DNA from: Rhizopus arrhizus
Taxonomy: Eukaryota; Mucoromycota; Mucoromycetes; Mucorales; Rhizopodaceae
Assembly: GCA_024220505.1 (NCBI GenBank)
Contig: JAKZZE010000002.1
Coordinates: 558,001 to 622,000 of the forward strand
Reading direction: 5' to 3'
DNA length: 64,000 bases
Shown here: piece after piece, positions 33,282-45,999 of the stretch
Position numbering within the stretch: the stretch's first letter is position 1
Layout of the letters: each line of letters starts with the position of its first letter
Notes under the pieces: model-generated
Databases searched by the model: none
Told to the model about the DNA's origin: nothing
What the model saw: only the letters and a program-made list of their open reading frames with translations
Program-made: the position numbers and the translations under genes

Positions 33282-33607
33282 ATGAGTAGTATAAAAAAGA
33301 AGGTAGAAAAAGAAGCGCAAAGTGGTAAGTCAAAGTTCGTATTACAAAGTTTGTTTTGTTTAACTTTATATTGACTGTATAACTAGGATCTTCTGATAGA
33401 TTAGAGAAGGAGGAAGGGGTAACAAGTTCAGGGAGTGCTAAAGGGGATATAACCATAGTAAGGTAAAGTTACAGCCACATTTTTAAACCTGATGATGCAT
33501 AAGCTATAAAATTTATCACTTTATTCTCTAGGACTTTTGTTTTCTTCCGAATTAAATCAATTAATATATACATGTTTATACAACCATAATCGTTCTAGGC
33601 TTGAAAT

Positions 33608-34435
33608 CTACGCAACTCCATCAACTTTTCTTGTATATATGGCTACATTCAGAATTCGATTCCGTAACTGGTGCAGCGAATATGACCATATCCAAGAAAA
33701 AAACAATAAATAGGTACCTATAGTTACTCCAAAGATAAATAGACAGAAAGGGACACAGATAAGTCTTATCTGCTTTGGCATATTTTCTGATCTAAACATT
33801 GGATCAAAATTTACATGAACTACATTGGATATCATTATCATTGTCCGATCAAAACCGATCACTAAACTAGTCCCGATTATATATACCAATCCAAGCATGG
33901 CTTCTCCTGCAAATCCAGTAGAATAATGAACGATATCTAACCATTCAACAATCTGTTGCATTTCGTGATCTTGCCATGTTTCATCGCCATCCAATCTAGG
34001 TCCTATTTCACTACCAAGAGCCAATTCATCCAAGGCCCCTCCTAAACGAGAAAGACCAAAAAAAAGCCCAACGACCGACAGCGCGCTTAGCATGTGGCAT
34101 GCACAACTAATCAATTGAGCAAAACAAACATATTTCCTTGAAGGGTAGACATAGTTGCAAATATGACAAATGTAATCCATCCCGTAATTTTTTAAACAGA
34201 GGATGTGTGCCATGTGTGAGCATGGACAGATAATAACAAGGTACGGTTCGCTTCTTTGGACTAAATGAGGGCCTATGTCTCTTTCTTTGATATAAAGGTT
34301 GCCGCATATAAAGCATGAAAGATGACAGTCATGTCTAATGGCTGATGCATGCTGCTGAATAGGATCACGGATAGTAGTTGAACTCATATAAGGTGGTGGT
34401 GAAATTTCAGGTGTTAGTCCAAGCGAAATATCCAT
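33608..34435 (-). CDS. RING-CH-like (MARCH-type) membrane protein
   Basis: Single-exon ORF of 275 residues. A zinc-binding cluster occupies residues 41-93: C41-X2-C44, C70-X-C72, H77-X2-C80, C90-X2-C93. This is the C4HC3 order of RING-CH E3 ligases, although the loops before His and before the last Cys pair are shorter than the usual consensus. Several hydrophobic segments follow, about residues 103-130, 172-196 and 228-255, consistent with three membrane passes. A membrane-bound ubiquitin ligase of endomembranes is likely but not proven; the short loops leave open a degenerate RING. It lies 326 bp downstream of the homeobox gene start, same strand. Confidence 0.7.
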   Translation of the reverse strand: MDISLGLTPEISPPPYMSSTTIRDPIQQHASAIRHDCHLSCFICGNLYIKERDIGPHLVQRSEPYLVIICPCSHMAHILCLKNYGMDYICHICNYVYPSRKYVCFAQLISCACHMLSALSVVGLFFGLSRLGGALDELALGSEIGPRLDGDETWQDHEMQQIVEWLDIVHYSTGFAGEAMLGLVYIIGTSLVIGFDRTMIMISNVVHVNFDPMFRSENMPKQIRLICVPFCLFIFGVTIGTYLLFFSWIWSYSLHQLRNRILNVAIYTRKVDGVA

Positions 34436-34707
34436 ATGAGAAAATTATAATTAAATGCCATGAAAGAGAACCAGCGAAAAAGATATACTTGTGAGTTTTT
34501 TCCTTAAAAAATGAAAAAAATAATAGATTTCCATTGTAAGGAGTATTTCTAAACCTCCTAAAATAAAAATTATTTGCTGCATAAATATTTATAAATTAAA
34601 AAAAAAAAGAAAAAAGAAAGAAATACACAGAAAGACTAAGATCATCTTGCAAAATAAAATCTATTACAATGCCAGAAAAAACAGTTCCAGTTGCTCTATT
34701 TTTAGGT

Positions 34708-35840
34708 TTACCACGATTTTTCTGCCTTTCTACCCAACTTTTATAAAAAAAAAGAGAATTAAATTAGTTAACTGATCTTTGATTGATCGACAGATGTATT
34801 CATGTATGCTTACTACACAAGTTGTGCACAATGGATATAATATATTTTTTGTAATTTTGTTTTCTATTACAGCCGCGCTTGAGTCGAGCATTTTATTACA
34901 CCCTTCACATACTAGGCATTTTTTATGCCATTTTGAAGCCTTTGGCCCCAGAGTTTCTTCATAAATAGAGGTTATGCGTTTACCACATCTTGGGCAATCA
35001 CGAGTAGTTTCAAAAGAAGGCAAAGGCCGTCCACGAGAGCTCATTAATAATGATGACTTCACAGTATCATTTTGCAATATTATACTGCTATTTTCTAAAA
35101 CACAATTTGGCGACATTGGTACGAACTCTTGGGCATTAACACACAAACTTGTTGAGTTATGTATAGACGGTACACGCTAAAGCAAAATATGTAAAAAATG
35201 AATACTAAAAAACAACTAATGATATTGTACTTGAGGAGGATAGACTTTTTTGGATGGATCCACTGTCAAAAAAGTGCTTTTAAATGGTTCTTTACAGTCT
35301 TCACGTTTCAGACAACTCCAATGATATCTTTCTTTACTGTCTGGAAGTCTCATCAGCTTACCAGAAATCCGCTTGTTGCATCTCTGACAAGCATTTCTAA
35401 ATTTCGGAGGAGAAGGAACAAAATTACTTTGTAATTTTGGTTTGCTTAATCCTGACCTATTAAAATCTAGTAAAGAGAGCAGTGGTTGTGCAATCTTTCT
35501 GTACGCGGACGAGGACCGATAAATTGAAGGTGAAAATGGCATGTCTTTTTCATCAATTTCATTTTTTGCGAGTGAAGTTGGGCTATCTAATCCAATACTG
35601 ATATTCGAATATATAGCTCGTTGTAAACACTATTATATATAATTCTTTATCTGTAGCTATTACCTTGGCCTCCAGCAACCTGCAATACTATGTTCATCTG
35701 GTATGAATGGTGCTTGCATATAAAAATTTAGTATAAAAGAGATCTTTAATTGGAAGTATATACCCACAATAAAACATAAATCCACATCTTTTGCATTTGC
35801 TGTTATCATTACATAGCTCCCCACAACGACAAAAAGTCAT
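34708..35840 (-). CDS. LIM-domain protein
   Basis: Multi-exon gene that begins at the ATG at 35838-35840 with a small Cys-rich segment (CRCGELC...CKRCGFMFYC), itself a possible zinc ribbon. Later exons give a first LIM-like half-site (CQRCNKRI...RYHWSCLKREDC) and a full second LIM (CPRCGKRI...KWHKKCLVCEGCNKML...LYPLCTTC). The final exon joins in phase to end at the TAA at 34708-34710. Introns show GT-AG ends, for example after VYPPQ and after TTCV. LIM domains mediate protein-protein contacts, often at cytoskeletal or polarity sites. No catalytic domain is seen, so it is not a Rho-GAP form. The first LIM seems to lack its last Cys pair. Exon borders near 35640-35760 are my reading. Confidence 0.75.
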
Positions 35841-36203
35841 TCTTGTATATAAATGAAAACTTTTTTTTGATTTATTATTTTAAAAAAAGAAAATCGAAGT
35901 TCAGAATTTGTCCGTTCCTAGTTCTTTCTAATTGTTTAAGTGAGCTAAAGAAGAAAAATATGCTTACATAAATTGCATATTTAACTAACCAAAGTCTGAA
36001 ATTTGTTTGTTTCCTAGTGCTGAAAGTATATTTAGCTAGAGAGCCCCGCTCTATATCATACATCGGTTTCGATAATAGGGAGGTTAATGGAATGCGCTAC
36101 AGTAATATGTCAGGTTGGTTTCACTTCTAGAGCAATCTGTTTTCACATATTAATGTACTGCTCTCTATTTATCCACACTATTTAGAGCTTCAATTATAGG
36201 TTT

Positions 36204-36803
36204 TCAGGACTCTATACCTTCTTCTTTATTAAACCTTCCATAAATCCACACGAATGACTCTATATCTTTTTGAGTTATATTTATTTTTTCGTAAAAAGCA
36301 ATAGCAAACTTCTGAAGTAGAAGTGAGCTAAGTTTTGAAGCAAATGTATAGTTAGAGCTGTACTTATCTTGGTTAAATAAATCACAGAGTGTAAAGACTG
36401 TTGCAGGCATCAACCTTATATCACTAAACTCGTTTGATGTGACTCTCAAACATGCATAGGTCGAATGGTATTCAAATGACCTTGTTAATTGCTTTAGGCA
36501 AGATATTATGCTGTGCTTATTATCTGCTCTATCCATTTTCATTGTTTTTTTAAATAATACCACTTTTAAACTTCTTAAAAAGACTTTTGTGGATGCTGAT
36601 GAAAATGACAATGGTTCTCCATCAATTTGAGGACCAATGAAAACAGCTGGTTTTTCAGAAGAGATATCAATGAAGCAGGCAATTAAAATGTTCATGTTAT
36701 AGGATCGAATGATAAGCTTATTTATAGTTTTTTTTACCGTCAGGTGTGATGAGCATAGAGAACGATAACCCTTTGTAGTAACACGTAGATGATGAAGAGA
36801 CAA
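36204..36803 (-). CDS. Hypothetical protein, unknown
   Basis: An uninterrupted 199-residue minus-strand ORF, ending in NKEEGIES. Composition looks coding: balanced hydrophobic and charged residues, and a GPQIDGEPLSF-type loop. I recognise no domain. An overlapping minus ORF (36740-36943) may supply an upstream exon. It sits directly downstream of the LINE remnant on the same strand, so it may be transposon-related or an unrelated host gene. No splice structure was established. Confidence 0.4.
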   Translation of the reverse strand: MSLHHLRVTTKGYRSLCSSHLTVKKTINKLIIRSYNMNILIACFIDISSEKPAVFIGPQIDGEPLSFSSASTKVFLRSLKVVLFKKTMKMDRADNKHSIISCLKQLTRSFEYHSTYACLRVTSNEFSDIRLMPATVFTLCDLFNQDKYSSNYTFASKLSSLLLQKFAIAFYEKINITQKDIESFVWIYGRFNKEEGIES

Positions 36804-36999
36804 TCGATACTTGGTTCTACATGAATGCCAGCAAATGTATGTCTCAAATTTACTTTACAGGATATCAAAAGCAAACGCAACTTGTCATAAAGAATGGCTC
36901 TAGTGAATAACTTGACTACCAAATAGAGATTTTCAGGTTTCATTCAAAAGCTTGTATCCATCAGCCCTGGCACCGTGTCATCTATCTTCTGATATGGCC

Positions 37000-38312
37000 C
37001 CAAAATGATAGCCGTCTTTGATGAAGTTGATTTCAGGATTTCTATTTTAATCAGCTCACATTCAATGGTGAGGAGTTTTTTTACTCTTGTTACAAGATGA
37101 GTAATAATCATTTTCTTTACGATGCGGTTCTAATAACTGTAAATCGGCGGCGACGGTTACCGATCTAGTTTCAAGGTTAAGCATAGGCTCTTTAGAAATA
37201 CTGTTAGTAACCTCGCGATGAAAAGATGAAAATCATTCAAATGTTTAGCTTCGTTATTGGCTCTACGTACATGGAGTTCTACCGGCTGACATTGCAGCAT
37301 GAGAGCAGAATGAAATGATATCTCGTCTTTCTGCTTTAGTGCTTTTTTATAGCCATCTTTGAAGAGAATGACTGAACCTGTCTTTGACTCCTTTCAGCAA
37401 TACATTCTATATCTGCACATTGCTTGTTGTATGGACATCTGACTAGGCAAAGAAAATGCGACATACAAAGGTCACTACTTTAGTTGAACTGGATACGCTT
37501 TTTGTTGAGCCAAATGTGATTAGCACACCAGAGACCAAGCCCAATGGATGTTCGACCAAGTTTAATCAAAAGAGAGCGCAATTGATGATTAGTCCATCGA
37601 GAGTGTAGTCGATTTATGTCAGTAGACTTAAGCATTAGGCGTATCTGATTACTAGTGAAGATTCAATCAATTATAGAGTAGATCTTATCATTGCGTCTAA
37701 AGGTTGGAATATTACTATTGTCTCCACTATGTATCACATTATTAGAGGATTCTTCTAAATATGATGTCCATCTAAGGGATGTTTGGGTTCGCACGTGAGA
37801 TTGATGATAAGAATAAATGAAGTAGCCAAGGATAATGTTCGATGTAGATCAATACCAGATACAGAGGTGAGAGCATCTAGTACAGAATCGAAAAACTCTC
37901 TTCAATACTTACCTATAGAGACTGGAGCATAAGCCACTAGTACGTGGAAAGGAGCATAAACTTGTTGTGGATGATTGTCCTTAGAAAGAATAATGCGCGC
38001 GTTTAACGGAATCAGATTGTCTGACAGTTAATAGTTGGAAGAAAAGAAAAAAAAAGCAAGTCGCAATGGCGAGTCCATAAGAGATGATATGCTTGAAAAT
38101 GTACATTGATGAAGTTTACATAGCCTGTGGAAGTGTGAGTCGCTTAAAATGCCACTATACTGAAATTTAGAGAGTATAAGTAACGTATGAAAATTAGACT
38201 GCCTTTGAGTATCCTGGGTCGTTTCCAAACCGTTACAGTTCAATGAAGCAATGCTGAATAATAGTTCTTTCAATTTATTGCTCATTATTGCTGAGATGGA
38301 GTTGGCGCGCAA
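37000..38312 (-). pseudogene. LINE ORF2 remnant, AP endonuclease region
   Basis: It opens with FSIASLNCNGLETTQD, the standard beginning of a LINE endonuclease (LNxNGL). Farther on, broken frames give VLVAYAPVS with FFDSVLDAL, matching the vvYAP...Fyxxl block. Later pieces around 37500-37640 resemble the linker after the endonuclease (SIGLGLWCANHIWL). Many in-frame stops; no reverse transcriptase. Confidence 0.6.
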
Positions 38313-39553
38313 TCAAAGTTGAAAGCTGTGATTTCATGCTGCGGATCACCAGGAATGTAATCCCGTGATGATGATTTGCAATTGCTGATCGTGTGGTGCC
38401 GGAATTTGTAGCCTGAGTGGCTTTCAGTAAGGATTCTGTTATTGATATCCTGCTGCTTGATCTGAGAAATGTTATTAATTTCTTGATTTACGAGAGTAGA
38501 TTCTCGATATTCGTGAATACTTTCGATCTTCAAACTACAAGTATCTATCTGAACATCATCTTGAGAATTGACATTAGAGAGGAAGAGAGCAGCGAGAACC
38601 TCTTGGGTAGATACTAATACTGGGACCTCTTGAGTTGTCACCAAAATAGTCGAGTAGCTTCTTGGGTTGCCATCCGATTCATTTTGCAGAGTGTGTTTAC
38701 ACTTCATAATATTTGGGACTGTAGATGGAGAAACCATAAACATACTGTCGGTGGAAGGCGAGTTCTTCTGTGCTTCATCGTTATCCACTCTATCCTGTGG
38801 AACAGCATGTGTTTTCCTAGCCTTTTTAAAAGACTTATTTTTGTTTTTTGTACATTCAGCAACAATATGTCCACTAACACTACATTTCCAACAAGCATGA
38901 AGTGAATATTTTTTTGGACAATCAGAAACAGCATGACTATCAGCGTGGTAGTAACGACAATAAATGGGCATGTGAGTCCACCTGCATAAATCCTTCATCT
39001 TCTGACTGACACCAAGGAAGACGACGGGAAAGAGGAGAAAACATATCACGATCTTTAGGGACGCTCAGAATAGCATAACTCGTACCTATAGGTGCCGGTG
39101 TGTGGCTTTCATAAGAATGTCAAATCAAGAAAGGAGCCATAAGGCTCCAAACTTATTTTCAATTGTTTCTTAAGAATGCCCTCTTTAAAAAAAGGGAAGG
39201 TTGGATAGTCGAAGCCGTACTAAAGGGACAATTGGATCTAAGGATCGACAAGATAAAAGCTTAAATGTATCATTTTCAAATGTAATACCATATTTGAGGA
39301 TGTGATCGATGGCAGGATCTAATGGATCAATGTTGATTTCAGCGATTTTTCGACTGCCTTCTTTGGTAGTTACAACTGCTATTTGTGATGAATATTGTTT
39401 CACAATTAAGAACATAAGCTGCAAGGTCAATTCAAATCTACCTATCACTTCCAGAAGGATACAACCTGAAGAACGATCTGTTTTCCACACTTTAGTATGA
39501 ATGATTTTATTTTGTTTCCTGTTGTGAATATTGTATTCAAAAGTAGCATGCAT
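38285..39553 (-). pseudogene. LINE ORF1 remnant with CCHC zinc knuckles
   Basis: Two open pieces (39185-39553 and 38285-39049) separated by stops. The second holds two adjacent zinc knuckles, CRYYHADSHAVSDC and CWKCSVSGHIVAEC; the first has Tyr where a Cys is expected. A polar tail follows. It overlaps the start of the endonuclease ORF by 28 nt, a usual ORF1/ORF2 arrangement. Nonfunctional. Confidence 0.6.
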
Positions 39554-39829
39554 GAACGATGTTCGCTTCCTAGACGCTACTTAGAATCAGGGCATATTAT
39601 TTAGCTTAGTAGGGAGATCTAGCGTCTGTGGTCGCTGCGAGGCTTCGTTGACCGACTGGTTAGATATTTAGTTAGAAAGAACCATGTCGCACTATGAAGA
39701 CAATGAACAAACTACACAGTAATTTTTGAATGTCCGTCGTTTAGCATTTATGACCTGAACCAATAAGCCGCAAACTTTTGGTTTCTCTTTCTTTCGATAA
39801 TTGTATACAATTGACATTTACATTTCAAA

Positions 39830-42373
39830 ATGGCAAATCCTCAAGAAAATCCTGCACCTAATCCCCCATGGTAAATATTATAATCCTTTTTTAAGAAAAG
39901 CTTTATATTTACATCTTTATGATGTTTTTATAGGTCAAATTATCAACAGCAGTTGTCTTCATATCCCCAGCCTAATGGCGCACCACTTGATAGCAATCAA
40001 GCTGCATACAATCAACAGTATGCTGCTTACTATCAACAGTACTCTGTGCAGCCTCAGAGTAATTATTACTCACAGTATTACCAATATAATCCTCCTCCTC
40101 CAGGAACGGAGGGACCACCAGGAGTAAATGCAGGTTCGGGAAGCAATTACGGCTATCCTCAATATAATGGTTATTACTATCAAAGCAATACCAATAGTGT
40201 TGCTTCTTCAAGCATGCCATTCCAACATCCATCGCCATACTATCAGCCCCAATATCAGCAATATCAATATAGTCAACCAGCACAACCATATCAGCCAACA
40301 GTTGCCAGGTTTGTCAAATAGCTTTTTTTTTTTTTTCTCTAACAAACATAGGTCATCAGACCTCCTCCACCTCAACCAATTCTAAACAATGTTTCTACAT
40401 CTACAGGTAGTAAGTATTGTTATCATTTTTTTTTTTTTTTTCCACTTCGCATTCTAATTCCTACATTTACTAGAGATAGGTTTAAAAATTCCTCCTTGGT
40501 CTAAGAAACCAGTGGAAACTTCCCAACTATCAAATAATCCATCTACACAATCTTCTGTACATGAGCCTCTAAAGCCTGAGACAAAAGAGCAGCAGCAACA
40601 ACAACAACCTCAGCAGCAACAACAACAGCAGCAAATAAACCCATCAAAAGAAGCTGCTGTAAACCCGGAAAAGGATACTAGTGAAGTTTCGCCTGTTGAG
40701 TCATGGCCACCATCCTTAAAGTATGTGTCTTTTATGAAACATACAAAAGTTTTACTCATTTAAAAATAAGGCAATATGTTCAAGATGTTTTTGCAAACTG
40801 TTTACCAGGAGAAAGAGATAAGGCTGAGGTTCAACTACGTAATCTGATTTTAGAAAGTCATAAAGCAGGCACTCTCCTAACTACAGATTGGAGCGAAGTG
40901 GATTTGCCAAGGTAATACAAAAAATAGAAAGCTTTGAGTATGCTAAATACAAACATATTTAAAATAACAGTGCTTGTTTACCTTCTAAAAAGAAGAAAAA
41001 GATGTAAGTGGAAAAAAGATGAAGAATCAACCAAGAAAAAAAACTAAACTTTTATAAAGTAATAAAAAGAAGACAAATACTTTAAACCAAAAACAGAGCG
41101 CGGAAGAGGAAGCAAAGAGGCTTAAGCGATTAAGACGGTTTGAAGAAGATGCTGCACAATTTAGGTCTGAAAATATGTCTTCATCCATGCAGCACTTGGA
41201 CTTGGTAAAGAAAATATAAGTATTTGGATTAAATTCAAGCACTAATTGCATTTTTAAATAAGGATGACTCGATGGTGAGTGATACAATAATAGGCACATC
41301 AACTAAATTGGAGAAGCAATATCTGAGATTAACTTCGGTAAAAATTTACTTGAAAACGTATGAGTTCTTTGTATTCACTTTCTTTTATGTTTAAAGGCAC
41401 CTGACCCCAGTACTGTAAGACCTTTATATATATTAAAGCAAACTTTAGAGCTATTGAAAGAAAAATGGAAGAACGAGCAAAATTATACTTATATTTGTGA
41501 CCAATTTAAATCTATGCGCCAAGACTTGACTGTAAAAAAAGTGGAATTAGATTACATGTAATTGATCTCATGCTCTCATTTATTTATAGGTTCAACGTAT
41601 CAAAAACGAGTTTACAGTACAAGTATATGAAATCCATGCGCGTATAGCTTTGGAAAAGGTATTACTTTATTAAATGATATATACTTCCTTATATCATTTT
41701 GTTAAATACATGTATATTAGAGTGATTTAGGAGAATATAACCAGTGTCAAACACAACTAAAAGGATTATATGAGAATGGGGTATCAGGCAATGTTATGGA
41801 ATTCACAGCCTATCGCATATTATATTTTTTACATACACAGAATGCTGCAGGTAAAATATTTTAAGTCAAGTAAGAAAAAACGTTTACAATCGCATATAGA
41901 TATCAATTCCACTATGGCAGAACTAACTGATGAACAAAAGCAAAATGCATTTGTTCAACATGCATTACAAGTACGTTCTTCTCTTGCTATCTCTAATTAT
42001 CATCGATTCTTTTATTTATACAAGACAGCACCAAACATGGGAGGTTATTTGATTGATCAATTTATTGAAAGGGAGAGAGTACAATCTCTATTAATTTTAT
42101 GTAGAGCGTAAGATACACACCAAACTATCGAAGACGAGAAATTTGTTTTAACTTTTTCTTTATACTAGCTGCCGCCCTGACATTTCTTTAGATTTTGTTC
42201 AAAAAGAATTAGGCTTAGACTCAAAGGAGGATCTGATAAAGTTTCTAACTGAACAAAAAGCATTATTTCTTAGAAACGATAACTCAGATTTTTTAGATAC
42301 AAAAGCAGCACTTAGTGGTTTATTGGAAAGTGTCAAAAAATACAAAAAAGTTGATATTAAAGGACAGGTTTAA
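39830..42373 (+). CDS. LENG8/Thp3-type SAC3/GANP-domain protein
   Basis: About 660 residues over about ten exons; ATG at 39830. The N-terminal third is Tyr/Gln/Pro-rich and repetitive, followed by a Gln tract (40588-40634) of CAR repeats. A conserved [17 protein letters not shown] block follows, then the RNA-binding-type segment with [10 protein letters not shown] Lys-rich linker leads to the SAC3/GANP domain: [78 protein letters not shown], and a PCI-like C-terminus. This order matches human LENG8 and yeast Thp3, which work with Csn12 in transcription elongation and mRNA processing. Stop is TAA at 42371-42373. Intron borders such as 40741-40772 fit the conserved join SLK|QYVQDVF. Confidence 0.88.
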
Positions 42374-45297
42374 TCAAATATAAAATAAAGCATACAATGA
42401 ACTTTTTTCCTTACAAATTATATTTTGATCTATAAACATGTCAAAAGGAAGTAATGGTGATGTATTAATTTTTATAAGTATGCGTCTACTGCTTTAATTA
42501 TTCTCAGATTTGTGAGGCTTTTATGCTTTGGACCTTTACAAATTTCATTGCTTAGTATGTGGAAACCATTTTAAATTCGGTTAGTTATCTAGAAATACTG
42601 TGTTTCTTTACGTTTGCATTTATACAAGGATAATTGCCATATGGTAAAGTTGATGCATGCATTTAATTGAATGTGTATTCATCTGAATCTTCTTGACAAA
42701 CCCTGCAGATAACTTGATGGTCAGGAAACGTACGTGAAATGGTTAAGTCAGTTGGATGATGAATGCATGATTATTGTACATAAAAAAACTAACATTTCTT
42801 CCTTTTCTCTATTACTGTAATTCAATGAGGTCCATATCAAGATGATACTCAAATGTAAACCTATGGTGACCACAGCTAATTAGAAGACAGTTGATTAAAT
42901 CTGCATGAAAGTGGATATCAAAGAAAAAACCCTTCTTTGTTTATATGTTAGCCTAAAGTAGTCCAGAAATAAGCTGCATGTTTTCTGAGAAATGCAATCA
43001 GTTTTCTGTTTAAATAAATCAAGAATTTGGGGATAATTTGGGCAACATTATATGTGAGTAATAGCATATTCTGGGTATTTATCATTAGTTAATCTGTATT
43101 CGTCTTTAAATTGAATAACATTTAAAAAAATACACCCATACTAATTTCCTGTTGTTGTCAACAAATTCCTCCTCTGTCTTGTTTATCACTCCACTAATGA
43201 ATATCAATTTTTATTACTAAATAGGGCAATATTCGTTTCACTGCTTCATCCAATTAAAAATTGGGTTACATAAATGAGAGTACTTGAAAATTAGTTATTT
43301 ATCAAAAGAGCATTGGCTTGGTGCTCGACAAGAATTAAAGTCGTATACGGCGAAGAAGGCATAATATCAATCAAAATGGTTACCAAAATTTTAATGATGG
43401 CGGTTTAAAAACCATCATGGATATGGAATGCATTTTTTAGGAGCTCATGGATGCGCTTTCAGACAAGAAGGAAAAAAAAATATAAAGAATCTTATCTTAC
43501 CACACATGTAAGAAATGTCAAGTAAGCAAATTGATCTTTTTAATAACGATTAACAAATAAATGCAATGAATTTGTATTCTATGCTTAATTATTTGTTTAA
43601 AATAGCAATTATTATTAAACTTAGTGTTTAGTGATTACTTAAAATTTATCTTTTTTAATGATAGTTGAACAACATTGAATAATATAATGTTACTCCTTGT
43701 TTTTGTACACTGAATTCTGCATAAATTTACAAAATGTAAAAATCTATACAGTAGTTATTACGATTTTCTTCATGTACACATGCTTGATTAAAACAATGGA
43801 ATTCTTCCAATTTTTCCTTTTGATAACAAGTATATAAATGGTACGCAGCAAATTTCCTTTAGACTAAATAAATAAGGAGAACAATTTACTTGATTAAAAA
43901 AAAAGTCAAATATTAGTGTAGTGTGTAACAGTATTTTGACTTGTCAACAATTTCAGACAAAAGAAATATAAATAAAATGAAACATAAACAATATAGCTTT
44001 AAATTAGCTTCTTAATAAAAGTATTAATAATCTATGAGTTGGGATAAGAAGAAGTGATTATATTAACAAAAAACTTATTGTCTAAATTTAACTATTATTA
44101 TTGATTTAGAAAAAGAAAAGTATAAAAATGCAGAATAGGTAAGTTAATCTGTAATGAAAATTTTTAATAGCTTAACTTTTAAAATCAATGTAAATGTATT
44201 GTCTGATCGATTCTAGGATCATACGTTTTGAATACCAATAGGATGTATTCTAGCTGCCTGCAATGTCACGAAATATGTAATTTCGACTATATTGGATCAA
44301 ATAAATAAGGAAAAGAAAAAGAAAAAAATATATTTTCAAGCTTTAAAAAGATATTGACTCGTATGAATGTTCATTACATGTATTTGGCTTTTCTCATTTT
44401 GCAATTTATATTACTATCAAGTGTTCTAGACTCAAGTTTCATAGATTGAAACATTGACAGCTTACATTATTAGCTCAGTGCACTCATGCCTTTAAACCAA
44501 AGCTATATAGAGCGTTATTGTATGTCATTTCCGATATGTAAATTTATCACATAGGTTGAACAAGGAAAAGAATATGATCATGTGTGCCTTAAAGACTTTT
44601 ATATTTTATTGTACGCATTTGCTTTTGAAAATGGAAAATTCTTATCTATTTTGCTAAAGGTATTTGCTTTGGTATAGTGCTTCCTTTCTATCATTAACTG
44701 TCATTAAAGGCTTTAATTGCGCTTACCTTGATGGGGATTTTATTTATTTTTTGCTTCTGTATGCTGTCTAATTCTTAGTGAATCAATAGAACTGCTTTAT
44801 AAAATGTTGATAGAACTATTAGCTAATACATACTCTTAACCTATGCATCTCTATCATTATTAGAGATTTGCAATTTTTAATTAAATGTATTTAATTATTC
44901 TTTACTTTGAATCGTTAAGAATGTACACTGATTTTTTCTTCTGTTCATTTTAATTGAACTTTTTTGATTATTACTTCACCATTTCTGCTTGTGTTACTAT
45001 ACGAAGCTATATGCTGACTTCAACTTCTTTTGAGATACAATTCACTTGATAAAGGATATTGTGTAATACTTTACACCTTATATACTATAAGTTTATATAC
45101 AAAAAACATATAGCGTATTTATTATATATACATAACAACCAGTAACTATAAAGCGATGAGATGCTTTGAGGTTTTCGGGCAAATAATTAAAAACAGTATT
45201 TTGTAAAAGTACTTCTGCTTGCAACAAATCATTCTCTTATTGTAAGCCAGTCTGTGATACATTAATCCTTTTATAGATTAATACACCATCGTACTTT
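42374..45297. other. Intergenic, no feature seen
   Basis: About 2.9 kb, very AT-rich. No ORF with recognisable content, no tRNA and no copy of the repeat families described elsewhere was found. Confidence 0.5.
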
Positions 45298-45999
45298 TTA
45301 GTTTTGATTTGACTCTTTTTGTATTAAAAGCCCACGAAGCCATTTGATTTCTTGTTCAAGTTCACAAGCGCGCTTTTGAAGAGCTTCCGATTTCTCAGTC
45401 ATTTCACCCACTGTCTTTTCCATATTTTGAACCTTTTGTTTTTTTTTGACACGGAACCTTGCACTTGCTGCCGTATTCCTTTTTCGCTTATCTTCATCAA
45501 TGCTGGCCTTATCTTTGTTTACAGTAGGCTTGGATGTGTTTGATTTTTGTGCAGGAACTGTGTTATTAGCTGAAAGCGGTGATGTCAGAGATTTTGCAAG
45601 ATCATCAAGTGATAATTTTGGTAATAATGGTTGCTGGTACATTTGTTTTTTATTCAGATCTCTAGGATATAATGTAGTGTTTTCGTCTCTTATAATTGGA
45701 GTATATTCAATTGTCTGTTGGTGTAATTCAGGATTGAGATAACTTGCTAGTCGTTCATATGCCATGTACTCAGTATCAGTCCCAGTGGGTAATTTTGTTT
45801 CGGTTTGTGTTGGTTTAGTATCATATCTAAATTGAGCGTTTGTCTATATACATATTAATATTTTTTATATTACTTGTATAAAATTACTCACCCAAAGAGC
45901 CAAGTCGTTGTCTGTTTCTGTAGCTATATTGTTTTCGTATATAGAATCAAAGTTTAAAGAATCTATTGGGCTGCTATATTTAAAACCAATGTTCGACAT
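45298..45999 (-). CDS. bZIP transcription factor (Cys-3/MetR/Gcn4-like)
   Basis: Two exons, 45892-45999 and 45298-45843, encode 217 residues; the phases fit (LALW|TNAQ). The C-terminus is a basic-leucine zipper: basic region DKRKRNTAASARFRVKKKQK with the invariant Asn and Arg, then heptads running through EKTVGEMTEKSEALQKRACELEQEIKWLRGLL. The NTAASARFRxKKK form and the ELExEIxWLRGL ending resemble fungal regulators of sulfur and amino-acid metabolism (Cys-3, MetR, Met28, CPC1/Gcn4). The precise regulon cannot be told. The N-terminal part is Ser/Thr/Pro/Asn-rich with an acidic first exon that may be an activation region. Confidence 0.88.

Larger units (their letters stand above)
36960..39700 (-). 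mobile_element. Decayed LINE (non-LTR retrotransposon), reverse transcriptase missing
   Basis: Minus-strand remains in LINE order. From the 5' end come a somewhat GC-richer leader (39560-39700), ORF1 pieces (39185-39553 and 38285-39049) and the beginning of an AP-type endonuclease (37000-38312). No reverse transcriptase motif was found downstream. Stops and frameshifts are throughout. Confidence 0.6.

Noticed and set aside
33262..33456. 64-residue minus ORF overlapping the homeobox start
   Set aside because: Different frame, no domain, probably leader sequence; at most an upstream ORF.
44478..44530. TAGCTCAGT-like string resembling a tRNA A box
   Set aside because: No matching B box, acceptor stem or T arm within range; chance match.
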